In this document: positions 1 to 8,644 of the stretch, in pieces
How positions within the stretch are numbered: the first letter of the stretch is position 1
How the letters are laid out: the number at the start of each line of letters is the position of its first letter
IMG/VR virus record: IMGVR_UViG_3300027779_000203
Coordinates: 1 to 20,524 of that record
Reading direction: 5' to 3' (one strand)
Length of the DNA stretch: 20,524 nucleotides
Source of the DNA: a virus
Position numbers and translations under genes: made by a program
Notes under the pieces: model-generated
What the model saw: the letters and a program-made list of their open reading frames with translations, nothing else
Told to the model about the DNA's origin: nothing
Database searches by the model: none

Positions 1-2360
1 ATCTCTTTATTTTGAACTAATTTAGCCTTATCAATGCTAATTTTTGCTCCCATTTCCTCTTTTTTACGTTCATTTTCCATTGCTTTTAAATCTATCTCTC
101 TAGACTTAAGTTTAAGTAAAGGATCATGGTCAAATTGAGAAGTAATTTTCTTTTCTTCCTTCATAAACTCTTCCATCATTTCAGAAATTAAAACAGCTTT
201 TCTTGCTTCAATTTTCATAACAATTTGCTGTAATTGTTGTTGCGCTTGTGGATTTTGCTGTGCTTGCTGTTGCAATTGTTGCAACATCATAGTTTCTTGC
301 TGAAATTCAATGTCAACTTGTTCTTGAGCCATCAAACCAATATGTTCCAAAATGTTTTTTTCTAATGCACCCATCACCGCAGGGTTATTTCTCACCATAT
401 TCGTTGCCATAAAGTAAAGATGCGACGTAATGTGCGCTCTATGATCTTGACCTCTATAAGCTTGGAAAGGTTTTTGTGACATCGCTTGAATATTTTCAAT
501 CGCCGGATCTGAAGGTTGTGGTGGAGGCGGCGGAGGTAAAATTCTATCAATATCTTTAACGCCTAGAGCCTCATACATCTTACGATACGATTGATAAAGA
601 TTGTGCATCTGTGGATTAGACATCGCTAATTGTAATTCTGTTTGTGCCATAGTAATTCTTTGTGTTTGAGAAAAAATATTAGGATCAGCAACCGGTAAAA
701 TATCGATTCTTTCATCAAAATCCTGAACTTTAATTTCTCTTTGTCCTCCTACCACATCATAAGGATAAACCGGAGGTAAATACGTTGCAAAAACTGTTGC
801 TAACAAATTAAATTCTCTTTTAAGCGCCGCATATAGTCTTTTATGGATTGCTGACATTACTCTTGAACCACGTTCCAAAAGAGCTACGGTCGTACCAACT
901 GCTGCGCCTTGGTTCCCGTCCCCGACCTGCATGTCAGCAATGGACGCGAATCTCTGTCCTGCTTGAACAACAATTCCCATCAATTGCAATAACGTCTGCG
1001 ATGGTTCCTTATAAGGTAGAAATTGAAATGCATCTTTTAGATTTCCACCAGGAGCATCCACATCTCGGAATTCTCCAGGTTGAATAGGAGCTGCGTCATC
1101 TCTAACTCTAACTCCCCTTAGTTTAAAGCCTGCGGGTAGATTTGATAATGTTCCTGCGTCTAATAATTGGCGGAGAGCTACCGTTGCGGTTCTGCTCAAT
1201 CCGCCAATCATATGAATCAATCCAAAACCATAAAATCCTAGTCCGGGCAGAAATTTAAAGTGGACAAAATATTGGACTTTTTTCCGAGTTGGATCGTTGG
1301 GCGCAAAATTCCTTCTGATAGATAACACAGTTCGACTACTTTCTTCGAGTGTTACTACATAAGGAAGCTTTATTCCTGTAGGTTCCCCTTCGGGATCTAC
1401 GTCTTCGAATCCTTCTAAATCTAAATTAACGTGACACTCTAAAAGTGTGTACACATCTTCTTGACGACCAACTTTAGTTGTGCCTCCAAGAGCTTTTTGT
1501 TTTTCTTCTAGTTTGTCTGTGACAATAGCGGGCTTGCTTAACTCGATATCTCTATAAAAACCTGAAACTTGTTGTTTTCTAAGTTCATTTTCTGACATCT
1601 TGACAACGTGAATAATAGCTTCGGTGTCATCTAATGATGTTGCTGAATAAGGTACCACTAAATCTTCTGCTTGAACAAATTTAGAAACGGCTCTTTTTTT
1701 CAAAGAATCATAATAAACTTTTTTAAAGGTAGATCCGGCTAAAGGTAAATGAAATAACATCTGATCAAACTCGGCTTCGTATTCTGTAAGATCATACATA
1801 ATTTCATAATTCATGAAATCTTTAACACGTTGTGATTGCTGTTCACGTTGAGGATCGCTACGACCAATCACTTGTGTTCTTACCGGCCCGTCGGCTGGTA
1901 GTAGTTCTTTATAAGCTTGTGCTTGAAACTGAGTTACGGATTCTGCGAGCACTGGGTGCGTTGCACCACTGGCGCCTTGGAAAGGTTCCGTTTTAACATC
2001 GTATTTAAAACCTAAAAGATCGAGTCCTTTAATATACGTTTGTTCCCAATCTTTTCTTGAATTTCTATAATCGGTATAATCCGCTTGCATTTCTGAACCG
2101 AGTTTGGAAAGAAAACCATCATCTACGGCTTCCGTTAAGTTGTCGAAATGACCTTGGGGTTGTTGTCCATTGAGCTTGGATTTGGGGTCAAAATTAATCT
2201 CTACACCACCATCGGCTAATTCTGTTTGTTCAATATCTTCTTCTGTTGTAGCTTGATCTTCAACTAAATTAACTTCAGTATCTTCGCCAGTTACATCAGG
2301 TGTTGGAATTTCTGTAGGTTGTTTTACGACATTGGGTAATGTCTTATCAATTTCTGCCAT
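1..2360 (-). CDS. Portal protein (partial, C-terminus beyond window)
   Basis: The portal forms the ring at the head vertex through which DNA is packaged and ejected. The reading frame is open for 786 codons from the ATG at 2360 to the left edge, where it is cut. Residues 1-70 are acidic and probably disordered. The conserved body begins near residue 95, with HPVLAESV (135-142) and KELLPADGPVRT (151-162), which I associate with P22-like portals of marine phages. A proline run (609-614) precedes a glutamine-rich helical tail (about 685-715) and a charged coiled coil. The start overlaps the end of the preceding gene by 14 nt, with AGGAC as a weak ribosome site. The place after TerL and one other gene fits a head module. 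The family call rests on recalled similarity and context, not on a search. Confidence 0.82.
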   Translation of the reverse strand, partial: MAEIDKTLPNVVKQPTEIPTPDVTGEDTEVNLVEDQATTEEDIEQTELADGGVEINFDPKSKLNGQQPQGHFDNLTEAVDDGFLSKLGSEMQADYTDYRNSRKDWEQTYIKGLDLLGFKYDVKTEPFQGASGATHPVLAESVTQFQAQAYKELLPADGPVRTQVIGRSDPQREQQSQRVKDFMNYEIMYDLTEYEAEFDQMLFHLPLAGSTFKKVYYDSLKKRAVSKFVQAEDLVVPYSATSLDDTEAIIHVVKMSENELRKQQVSGFYRDIELSKPAIVTDKLEEKQKALGGTTKVGRQEDVYTLLECHVNLDLEGFEDVDPEGEPTGIKLPYVVTLEESSRTVLSIRRNFAPNDPTRKKVQYFVHFKFLPGLGFYGFGLIHMIGGLSRTATVALRQLLDAGTLSNLPAGFKLRGVRVRDDAAPIQPGEFRDVDAPGGNLKDAFQFLPYKEPSQTLLQLMGIVVQAGQRFASIADMQVGDGNQGAAVGTTVALLERGSRVMSAIHKRLYAALKREFNLLATVFATYLPPVYPYDVVGGQREIKVQDFDERIDILPVADPNIFSQTQRITMAQTELQLAMSNPQMHNLYQSYRKMYEALGVKDIDRILPPPPPPQPSDPAIENIQAMSQKPFQAYRGQDHRAHITSHLYFMATNMVRNNPAVMGALEKNILEHIGLMAQEQVDIEFQQETMMLQQLQQQAQQNPQAQQQLQQIVMKIEARKAVLISEMMEEFMKEEKKITSQFDHDPLLKLKSREIDLKAMENERKKEEMGAKISIDKAKLVQNKE

Positions 2361-5244
2361 GTTTATGTCCTATATTTTGAACTATATCATCTCCAGTCAG
2401 GTAAGTCAAGCCATGCGGCATCGGCCCACTTTCAGGAGGTATTGTTGTTGTTAATTGAGGTGCGCTTTTAGGTTGCCACATACGGCCCCCATCTTTAGCT
2501 TCTTGAATATTACCCTCTTTCCATTTTTTCCATTTTTTAAAATCTTCAAAAAAATCACGTTGGAAGTTATCTTTATCTCTGTTTTTTCTATCATCTAGAA
2601 ATTCTCTAAATTCATCATCTTCAATAATTCCACCTTCACCTTTTTTAACAACCGGTTCTAGTATTTCAACCACTTCGTCAATTGTGCTTACAAAAGGTTT
2701 ATTTAATTTTCCTTTTGTTGCTTCACTCCAGTGTAAAAAGCCTGGATCATTTTCATAGACTACATAGTCACTATACAGTTGATGATCTTTTACATTTTGC
2801 TTCATCGATTGTTTTTTATAAGTTTTTACAAAATCTTTCTGACCCGCTTTTTCTGCCTGTTTTAATACATCTCCCCCTTCATCCGCAATACCGGTGAATC
2901 TACCTGTAAACCCTTTCTTTTGTAATTCTTTAACAATAAATTTAGTATCACCTGGGTCAATATTTATATATTCTTTACCTGAAAGCTTTTTTCCATAATT
3001 ACCATGTTTAAATTTCTGTGCTTTGTTCATAATACTTTTTAATGCTGTTCTAACTGGAGCAGTTAAAGCTGTTAAATCAAAATGAGCCAGGCCACTTGTT
3101 CCATAGTCTACATCACTATTATGCCAGTATGTTTTTAATTTCACTGCAAAATCTTTTGTAGGAGCAGCCTTAAAAAGACCTCCCAGTCCAATTCCTTTTA
3201 AGGCCACCATCAAACCACTTGCAGCAACCGTTGCATTAAAGTCTCTTCGACTCTGACCAAAATCCGTTATTTTATCATTAATCGTTTGATCTAACGTTTT
3301 TCCTTTTTTTAATTTACCTATTACTTTGCTCGCCTGATCAATTATTTTTTGTCCTATCTTGAACGCTCCGCCTACGGGAACCGCTATTTCCGTTCCGAGT
3401 CCTAGGACATTTCCAACCGTTCTTTGCTTATCGGATACTTTTGCTCCTTCAGCTTCAGCCAAGGATGATATTCCAAGGTTCTCGGACCATGAACCCGGAG
3501 TAATATTTTCTACGGCTTCACTAAACATTTTTTTATCAGGAGGAGATTGAAGTAATTGACTACCTAACTTTCCTGCTGCAAAAGGCAGCTTGGATAAAGT
3601 TTCAGCTGAATTAACTATTCCTTCTACCGCTTTGTCAGCATAGTAGGGAATACCCGTTTGACTCATAATTCCTGTACCTTCTTGAAAACCAATTCTTCCG
3701 CCTTCGGCTTTGCTAGATGTAAATCCATCAACCTCCTGTTGTTCAGATGGTTTTAATTGATTATAGGGTTTTTGAAATAATAACTGTGAAAATTCTTCAG
3801 GAGTCATAGGCTTAACAGGTCCACCCTCCTCATATCTCGTATCGGTAAAAGGATTTCTTGCTTTAGGAAGTTTCTGGTTGATATAATCCATCACCGGCAT
3901 TTCGCTAGCGTGGTTCTCTTTCCAGTCAGCCCAGGATCCTCCATAGGAGAACGCGAACCCCGGATCTCCTCCGTACATCATTCCGATTCTTCCGCCTTCG
4001 GCTTTTTCGGGAGAGTAAGCGCCAGGACCTCTTTCCCACCATTTTCTTTTTTTCTCTTCTTCAGACAGGTCTAATCCTTCTTTTAATTTCTTGCTTGCCC
4101 ATCGATTAGCCATAATTCCGCCTGCAGTTACGGCCCCTAGTTCAGGAGCTAAACTTTTCATATCGCCTGCTTGGGCTCTCGTTTTAACACTTTTTAAATA
4201 TTTTTTATAAAGATCATAAGGATTGTTTCCTGGTTTATTTGCCCATTTCCAAACCTTAGGACCTTGTTTAGCAAGCCATGCCGCAAGTCCACCAGCGTAC
4301 ATTCCAACTCTTCCGCCTTTTTCATAACCAAAAAGACCTTTGGTTTTTAATATAACAGCAAAGTCATCTATGCTAATTGGTTCACCATTCTGATCCACTC
4401 CGCCTACTTTGTCATAAAGGTCTTTAATAATTTTCCATTTATTAACAAGATCTCCTCCTTGATAACCCGTTCTTCCGCCTTCACCCAGCATCTCACCTAG
4501 GCCTCCTGCGTCTTCCATAATGTCAATGTTTAAATCTTTTTGTTTATCTTTATAAATCTCAATTAATTCTTCATAGGATTCGGGCATTAAACTCGATTTT
4601 AATTTTTCAATCGCTTTGAGTCCTTTATCAATGTCCTTTTGGCTTGGACCACCGTCATCGAAATTAGCCCGGCCGCCCTGAGCATAAGATTCGTTTGAAA
4701 TATCTAAAAATTCTTCAAACTCCATATCTAGGGGAATAGTCCCCTTTTTAAGTGCGTCTTCATAGGCACTACGAGATTCAGCCATTGCATCATCATAACC
4801 ATAAGAAGCAGTCATAATACCACCTTCGGCTTTCTTTCCGCCTTTAATCACGGAAGGATTAAAGCCAGGGGGCTTTATACCTGTTATTCCTTCTTTAGCT
4901 CCTGTAACAAATCGTGATGTATTAGCAGCATTTAAATTTTCAGGTTTAATTTGCGCTTTATGTTTATCTACTATCGCTCGTAGTCTTTTATCAAACGCAG
5001 AACCAGGTCCGGCATCATCCCATTTAAATCTTTTAGGTTTAACAATTTCTTTAGGAACAACCTTGGGATCAAATGTTTTAAAATTTTTATAATAATCTTT
5101 AGCTTTGTTAATCAGCTTAGGAAAATGCTTTTCAGCAATAGGTTTTCCTAGTTTTTCAGCTTCCTTCCATGCCTTAAATAAATATTTCTGACCATATTTA
5201 AAGCCCTGTTTTCCAGCCCATATAAGAAAATTTGTATAACCCAT
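2347..5244 (-). CDS. Large virion-module protein with repeated GGR[I/V]G motifs
   Basis: This 965-residue protein has no enzymatic domain I recognise. A short motif, roughly AEGGR[I/V]GmxxGG, recurs at about residues 140, 190, 256, 310, 417 and 515, with a weaker copy at 919. Related EGG turns occur at 473 and 871. The motifs sit between lysine-rich, helix-prone segments. Residues 675-692 form a glycine-rich hydrophobic stretch. Proteins with this motif are, from memory, common in uncultured marine phages, and their function is unknown. The gene lies between TerL and portal. Its ATG overlaps the TerL stop as TAATG, and its end overlaps the portal start. A structural, internal-virion or ejection role is inferred from position only. 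An unrelated virion-associated enzyme cannot be excluded. Confidence 0.85.
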   Translation of the reverse strand: MGYTNFLIWAGKQGFKYGQKYLFKAWKEAEKLGKPIAEKHFPKLINKAKDYYKNFKTFDPKVVPKEIVKPKRFKWDDAGPGSAFDKRLRAIVDKHKAQIKPENLNAANTSRFVTGAKEGITGIKPPGFNPSVIKGGKKAEGGIMTASYGYDDAMAESRSAYEDALKKGTIPLDMEFEEFLDISNESYAQGGRANFDDGGPSQKDIDKGLKAIEKLKSSLMPESYEELIEIYKDKQKDLNIDIMEDAGGLGEMLGEGGRTGYQGGDLVNKWKIIKDLYDKVGGVDQNGEPISIDDFAVILKTKGLFGYEKGGRVGMYAGGLAAWLAKQGPKVWKWANKPGNNPYDLYKKYLKSVKTRAQAGDMKSLAPELGAVTAGGIMANRWASKKLKEGLDLSEEEKKRKWWERGPGAYSPEKAEGGRIGMMYGGDPGFAFSYGGSWADWKENHASEMPVMDYINQKLPKARNPFTDTRYEEGGPVKPMTPEEFSQLLFQKPYNQLKPSEQQEVDGFTSSKAEGGRIGFQEGTGIMSQTGIPYYADKAVEGIVNSAETLSKLPFAAGKLGSQLLQSPPDKKMFSEAVENITPGSWSENLGISSLAEAEGAKVSDKQRTVGNVLGLGTEIAVPVGGAFKIGQKIIDQASKVIGKLKKGKTLDQTINDKITDFGQSRRDFNATVAASGLMVALKGIGLGGLFKAAPTKDFAVKLKTYWHNSDVDYGTSGLAHFDLTALTAPVRTALKSIMNKAQKFKHGNYGKKLSGKEYINIDPGDTKFIVKELQKKGFTGRFTGIADEGGDVLKQAEKAGQKDFVKTYKKQSMKQNVKDHQLYSDYVVYENDPGFLHWSEATKGKLNKPFVSTIDEVVEILEPVVKKGEGGIIEDDEFREFLDDRKNRDKDNFQRDFFEDFKKWKKWKEGNIQEAKDGGRMWQPKSAPQLTTTIPPESGPMPHGLTYLTGDDIVQNIGHKHGRN

Positions 5245-6725
5245 TAGTAATAAGTCCTATTTGTAATTTCACGTTTGGGCTCTGCGTAGTCTTCTGGGTG
5301 AGTAACAAATCCCCCCTGTCTGAAGCGCATAATCGCTTGAGTCATACTATCGACTAAGTCATCGTGGTCTCCAAAAGGAAACGCTGCGCATTCCTCAATC
5401 ACGTCTTCCGCAAATTTAAATTCAGGGGCCCAAATCATTCCTGACTCAAATAGCGGTGCAACCGAGTTTACTCTTACATGCTTATCATTTCCACGGCTCG
5501 GTGTAAAGTTCATTACTGGTATATCCATCTTTCTCAGCTCATAGGTCAGGGGTAATCCTGATGCCTTAGCTTCGATCAAAACTGAGTCAGGTTGCCAGTA
5601 TTTATACTGCTCGAGAGCTTTCCGTCTTAATTCTGGAAACTCATACCGTCCTTTAAGGGAATCCAATAGAATTAAATTAGCTCCACTATCCTCAGTAGGG
5701 TAAAAAACACCCCAGGTGGTAATAGCCGAGTAATCGGCCGTTTCTTTCTTCATAAAGGCAGTATCATAGGATTGTATAACATGGTAAAGAGGTGGAATTC
5801 TATCGGATTCCCATTTGCGCCACCACTCTCGTTTGATTAAAGCTCCTTCTTCTGATGTAGGGTTCTGCATCCATTGTGCATTCCACTTAGAAACCGGTAG
5901 AGTTGCTTTAACTTTTTCTAACTCCTCAAAGTCCCAATACTCAGGCCACACAGGTCTTTCTTTATCTGTTCCTTGGTCCATGATTGCTGGAAACTCGATC
6001 ACGTCCCACTGATCACCTTTTACTTCTTTTTGATTTTTTAATAACATCGCTGTTAAATCTTTTGTAGACCATCTTGTCATTACCACCACGATCGATGCTC
6101 CAGGTTGCAGACGTTGTCTCGGACCTGAGGTATACCATTCATAAGCATTTTCCAAAGCAGACGCGGACATGGCATCTTGCTCCGAGTGTGGATCATCAAT
6201 GATTAATAGATCAGCACCCCGTCCGGTAATAGCTCCACCGACTCCGGCAGCGAAGTACTCGCCGCCTTGTGCTGTTTCCCACCTCCCAGCGGCCTTACTA
6301 TCTTCCTGTAATCGTGTTTGAAAAATTTTTTCATATTCAGGTGAATCAATAAGGTGCTTGGCTTTACGACCAAACTTAATGGCGAGTTCTCCCGTGTGGG
6401 TTGCTTGAATGATCTTTAATTTTGGATTACGGCCCACCATCCAAGCGGGTAGCAGATAGGATGCAAATTCTGATTTTGTATGCCGTGGGGGCATATTAAT
6501 AATTAATCGTTTTATTTCGCCCGTGGCTAATTTATTAAATTTTTTTGCAACATGTCTGTGATGGGACCCTTCAATAAACTCGGGCCAAACGCACTTAACA
6601 AAGGAAAGAAAGTCATTTTTGGCAGAATTTTGGATTTTTTTCTCGGCATGCATTACCTGAAGTTGTTTGAATTGACGTCTTACATCTGAAGGCAGCCTAC
6701 TTATGTCTACGTTATTTAGATTCAT
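5244..6725 (-). CDS. terL: Terminase large subunit (TerL)
   Basis: TerL is the ATPase-nuclease motor that cuts concatemeric DNA and pumps it into the prohead. The 493-residue length is normal. A Walker A-like NMPPRHTKSE lies at 77-86, Walker B LLIIDD at 173-178, and a coupling-type VVMTRW at 214-219. The C-terminal nuclease carries candidate metal ligands at D321 (QSYDTA), E385 (LIEAKA) and D455/D456 (GDHDDLVDS). All expected motifs are intact. No Shine-Dalgarno is visible upstream; the ATG follows an A/T-only stretch. A possible -10 (TACAAT on the minus strand, 6755-6760) has no good -35. The gene heads the overlapping minus-strand head operon. TerS is about 5 kb away on the other strand. 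Confidence 0.97.
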   Translation of the reverse strand: MNLNNVDISRLPSDVRRQFKQLQVMHAEKKIQNSAKNDFLSFVKCVWPEFIEGSHHRHVAKKFNKLATGEIKRLIINMPPRHTKSEFASYLLPAWMVGRNPKLKIIQATHTGELAIKFGRKAKHLIDSPEYEKIFQTRLQEDSKAAGRWETAQGGEYFAAGVGGAITGRGADLLIIDDPHSEQDAMSASALENAYEWYTSGPRQRLQPGASIVVVMTRWSTKDLTAMLLKNQKEVKGDQWDVIEFPAIMDQGTDKERPVWPEYWDFEELEKVKATLPVSKWNAQWMQNPTSEEGALIKREWWRKWESDRIPPLYHVIQSYDTAFMKKETADYSAITTWGVFYPTEDSGANLILLDSLKGRYEFPELRRKALEQYKYWQPDSVLIEAKASGLPLTYELRKMDIPVMNFTPSRGNDKHVRVNSVAPLFESGMIWAPEFKFAEDVIEECAAFPFGDHDDLVDSMTQAIMRFRQGGFVTHPEDYAEPKREITNRTYY

Positions 6726-6908
6726 AAAAATTTTTTAATTTTTTTTTAGCATCATTGTATGATGTTTAACATGTTTTTAGCAGGGTTGACAGTCTAAATC
6801 AATGTATAAAGAGAAAACTTTGGGACCCCTTTTAAAAAAAAGGGGGTGCGCCGTCTTGCCCTGCGCAAAATTTCAACTTGGGGTTGGTACCTCTATGAGA
6901 TCCACTGC

Positions 6909-6925
6909 GCCGCGCGCAGCGCGGC
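6909..6925. repeat. GC-rich hairpin next to palindrome cluster
   Basis: GCCGCGC, a GCA loop and GCGCGGC form a perfect 7-bp stem. It directly abuts the first TGCGACA palindrome. There is no T-run, so a classical terminator is unlikely. The same hairpin-then-palindrome arrangement recurs at 7009 and 9843. Confidence 0.6.
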
Positions 6926-6981
6926 TGCGACATATTGTCGCATGCGACATCTTGTCACATTGACTGCGACATATCGTCACA
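6926..6981. promoter_or_regulatory. Cluster of three TGCGACA-N3-TGTCGCA palindromes
   Basis: The sites are 6926-6942 (perfect 7-bp arms, TAT centre), 6943-6959 (one mismatch in the right arm) and 6965-6981 (two mismatches). The second starts immediately after the first and is followed by TTGACT. They are on the TerL-proximal side of the ardC-like gene and could serve either gene, or act as a recognition site for a multimeric DNA-binding protein. See the finding on the resemblance to the RegA/RegR box. Confidence 0.7.
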
Positions 6982-7008
6982 CCTGCGTCACTCTACCACA
7001 TTGACATT

Positions 7009-7041
7009 GCACCCCCGAAGGGGGTGCGACATCTTGTCACA
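7009..7041. promoter_or_regulatory. Hairpin plus TGCGACA palindrome at the 3' end of the ardC-like gene
   Basis: GCACCCCC and GGGGGTGC pair around a three-base loop (7009-7027), just beyond the stop codon of the minus-strand gene. The hairpin may mark its transcript end, although no T-run follows. Its last TGC is also the start of TGCGACA-TCT-TGTCACA (7025-7041), which is followed by TTGACT. Confidence 0.55.
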
Positions 7042-7045
7042 TTGA

Positions 7046-7945
7046 CTACTGTTTAACTGGTTGAAAGTAATCAACCGCTTTCTGTGATTGTGCTAATGCG
7101 TCACCTACTAACGTATAGTCATGCTTTAATGCCTTGATCCAGCTGTTCAAGTATTGGACGTGATTGTCTCTTATTGTTTTTTCAATACCAAACTGTTGAC
7201 CAAATAAAACACTACCCAACTCAGCAACTAACTCTTCGAATGCATATTCATTTAGTAAACCAAACTTTTCTTTATTCTTTTTTATTCTTCCTGTTCTCAA
7301 TTCACTTCCCGTTGAGTGTGTTAACTCATGAAACAAAGTAGAATAATAATGCACCGTTGCATCAGCCTCTTTTGTGTCTTTAAAATTAATCTTAGAAGTC
7401 ATGTTGATATAATCAGAAGTTTGATTATAAAAACAACGTCCTTCTTCTTCATGTCTAAGATCAATCTTAGTTGATTTAACAAACGTATCAATTGCATCAA
7501 CTGAGTACTGTTTACCAGTTTTAAAAACTGGCGGTGTGTAAGTGCCTTCAGTTTGTGCAAAGTTAAAAGATTTAGAATAAAGTAAAATCGCTCCACTTAG
7601 AACTTTTTTATCTTTAACTATTCTTGAATCTTTAAAGAAGGGCTTATAAAAAACAATTGGAATAGGTTTGGCTCCAGTTTTTGGAACGTTGCCTAAACTT
7701 GCCCATTGTTTTTTAGTTGCATAAAGACAATATTTATACTTCTTAAAATAAGTGTCAAATGTTGTTAGCATTGCATTAACACCTTTAAAATATAACTTTG
7801 TCTTTGCATTAGTGGGACGGCTATTTAAATTATTAAATGGTGCGTCCCATCTTTTTTTAGGATTATTAACTTGACCTTGCATAAGTGCAATAACTTGATC
7901 AGCTAATGGTTTATGTACTATCTCTGTTACTTTTGTTTTTTTCAT
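7046..7945 (-). CDS. ArdC-like antirestriction protein (DUF1738 plus zincin metallopeptidase)
   Basis: ArdC-type proteins have an N-terminal single-strand DNA-binding domain and a C-terminal zincin-like metallopeptidase domain. They protect incoming DNA from host restriction. Here the N-terminal half carries NSRPTNAKTKLYFKGVNAML (41-60), matching the RPxN...GxN signature of DUF1738. The C-terminal half has the zinc motif HELTHSTG (206-213) and a downstream acidic helix YAFEELVAELG (234-244) expected to give the third ligand. The 299-residue length is typical. The -10 TATAAT ends 6 nt before the ATG, so the transcript is probably leaderless. A palindrome half-site lies just upstream of the -35. 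The gene forms a single transcription unit facing TerL. The protein is probably made early, but that is inference. Confidence 0.88.
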   Translation of the reverse strand: MKKTKVTEIVHKPLADQVIALMQGQVNNPKKRWDAPFNNLNSRPTNAKTKLYFKGVNAMLTTFDTYFKKYKYCLYATKKQWASLGNVPKTGAKPIPIVFYKPFFKDSRIVKDKKVLSGAILLYSKSFNFAQTEGTYTPPVFKTGKQYSVDAIDTFVKSTKIDLRHEEEGRCFYNQTSDYINMTSKINFKDTKEADATVHYYSTLFHELTHSTGSELRTGRIKKNKEKFGLLNEYAFEELVAELGSVLFGQQFGIEKTIRDNHVQYLNSWIKALKHDYTLVGDALAQSQKAVDYFQPVKQ

Positions 7946-7951
7946 AGTGCA

Positions 7952-7997
7952 ATTATACTAAATATGTATAGGTCTGTATATAGCCATTTTGTCGCAG
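7952..7997 (-). promoter_or_regulatory. Promoter of the ardC-like gene with upstream palindrome
   Basis: On the minus strand the -10 is TATAAT (7957-7952) and the -35 is TATACA (7980-7975, 4 of 6), with a 17-bp spacer. A TGCGACA half-site with a degenerate partner lies immediately upstream (about 7982-7997). Only 6 nt separate the -10 from the ATG at 7945. The predicted first transcribed base is therefore the start codon. Confidence 0.75.
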
Positions 7998-8031
7998 GGC
8001 ATACAACTTGTGATTGAATAAAAATAAGGGG

Positions 8032-8077
8032 TGCGACATCTTGTCATGTTCTAAGAACTATGTGAATTTGTTATAAT
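8032..8077 (+). promoter_or_regulatory. Palindrome and extended -10 promoter for the 8084 operon
   Basis: TGCGACA-TCT-TGTCATG (8032-8048) abuts a poor -35 (TTCTAA, 8049-8054). A 17-bp spacer leads to TATAAT (8072-8077), preceded by TG in the extended -10 position (8069-8070). The ATG at 8084 is 6 nt beyond the -10, so the message should be leaderless. The weak -35 beside a palindrome suggests a promoter that needs an activator, which is inference. Confidence 0.75.
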
Positions 8078-8083
8078 GAAAGC

Positions 8084-8368
8084 ATGAAAAAAATAGAAGA
8101 AGTAATAAAAAATGGAGATAAGTTTAAAATTACGTTCTATCCTCAAAGTATAAATTTTGACGTTGATGAACACCAAATACAATCAACAACAAGATTTGGA
8201 ATTTGGAATAGTGATTGTGATTTTATTCTAAAACCAAAAACAAAACAAGTAGCACCTTACATCAGATTTTTTGATGTAAATGCTGATGGATATAGAATGG
8301 CTACAACAAAACATAGAGCGGTATCTATATTTCTTAATAATCAAAACTATGTTTGGAAAGCTTACTAA
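8084..8368 (+). CDS. Small protein of unknown function
   Basis: I do not recognise this 94-residue protein. It is lysine- and aromatic-rich, without membrane segment, signal peptide or cysteine pairs, and looks like a compact mixed alpha/beta domain. The gene has its own extended -10 promoter with a palindrome upstream and is predicted to be leaderless. Its TAA stop is directly followed by the ATG of the next gene, so the two form a two-gene operon ending at a good intrinsic terminator. The divergent neighbour is the ardC-like gene. A counter-defence or host-modulation role would suit the setting, but nothing in the sequence shows it. Confidence 0.78.
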   Translation: MKKIEEVIKNGDKFKITFYPQSINFDVDEHQIQSTTRFGIWNSDCDFILKPKTKQVAPYIRFFDVNADGYRMATTKHRAVSIFLNNQNYVWKAY

Positions 8369-8599
8369 ATGAGTATATTTGCAAAAGATAAAAATGCTTT
8401 TTGCACAACTAACTTAATTGTAAAAGTTAGACAGTACAAAGATGGAGAACATTTTTTCTCTATTAATAGTATTGTGGTGGATAGTGTTAAGGCTAGAACA
8501 GTAGCCGAAAAACTTAATGAAGTTGTCGAAATTGAAAAAGACAACGCAGAGAATAAAGGTTGGAAGAATAGATATTATTCTAAACCCTTTACATTTTAA
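8369..8599 (+). CDS. Small protein of unknown function, second gene of operon
   Basis: This 76-residue protein is not one I recognise. Its N-terminal half alternates hydrophobic and polar residues as in beta-strands (TTNLIVKVRQY, then HFFSINSIVV). A charged helix follows (ARTVAEKLNEVVEIEKDNAE), and the end is basic and aromatic. The ATG begins immediately after the stop of the preceding gene, with no intervening Shine-Dalgarno, which suggests translational coupling. An intrinsic terminator begins 14 nt after the stop. Function unknown. Confidence 0.75.
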   Translation: MSIFAKDKNAFCTTNLIVKVRQYKDGEHFFSINSIVVDSVKARTVAEKLNEVVEIEKDNAENKGWKNRYYSKPFTF

Positions 8600-8613
8600 A
8601 TAAAAAAGAAAAA

Positions 8614-8644
8614 AGCCCAGCGATCAATGATCGGTGGGCTTTTT
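8614..8644 (+). terminator. Intrinsic terminator of the 8084-8599 operon
   Basis: AGCCCA-G-CGATC pairs with GATCG-G-TGGGCT around an AAT loop, giving 11 base pairs with one opposed G pair. Five T residues follow on the plus strand. An A-rich stretch on the other side may give some activity in the opposite direction. Confidence 0.88.

Larger units (their letters stand above)
6726..7045. other. Non-coding region between terL and the ardC-like gene
   Basis: No credible gene lies in these 320 bases. From the TerL side it holds an A/T-rich leader, an inverted repeat CATCA/TGATG (6750-6764), and a C4T4/A4G4 hairpin (6826-6845). Then come a GC-rich hairpin (6909-6925), three TGCGACA palindromes (6926-6981), a second hairpin (7009-7027) and a fourth palindrome (7025-7041). 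A 23-bp stretch at 6943-6965 is repeated exactly at 7025-7047. The G+C-rich central part stands out from the AT-rich flanks. Regulation, a packaging site or a replication origin are all possible. Confidence 0.7.

Noticed and set aside
848-1087. Plus-strand open frame of 79 codons
   Set aside because: It lies opposite the portal gene, which is open across its whole length with a convincing protein sequence.
6786-6808. Plus-strand TTGACA...TATAAA as a promoter
   Set aside because: The spacer is only 13 bp and no plus-strand gene follows.
7399-7596. Minus-strand 65-codon frame inside the ardC-like gene
   Set aside because: It is an out-of-frame shadow of a gene with intact conserved motifs.
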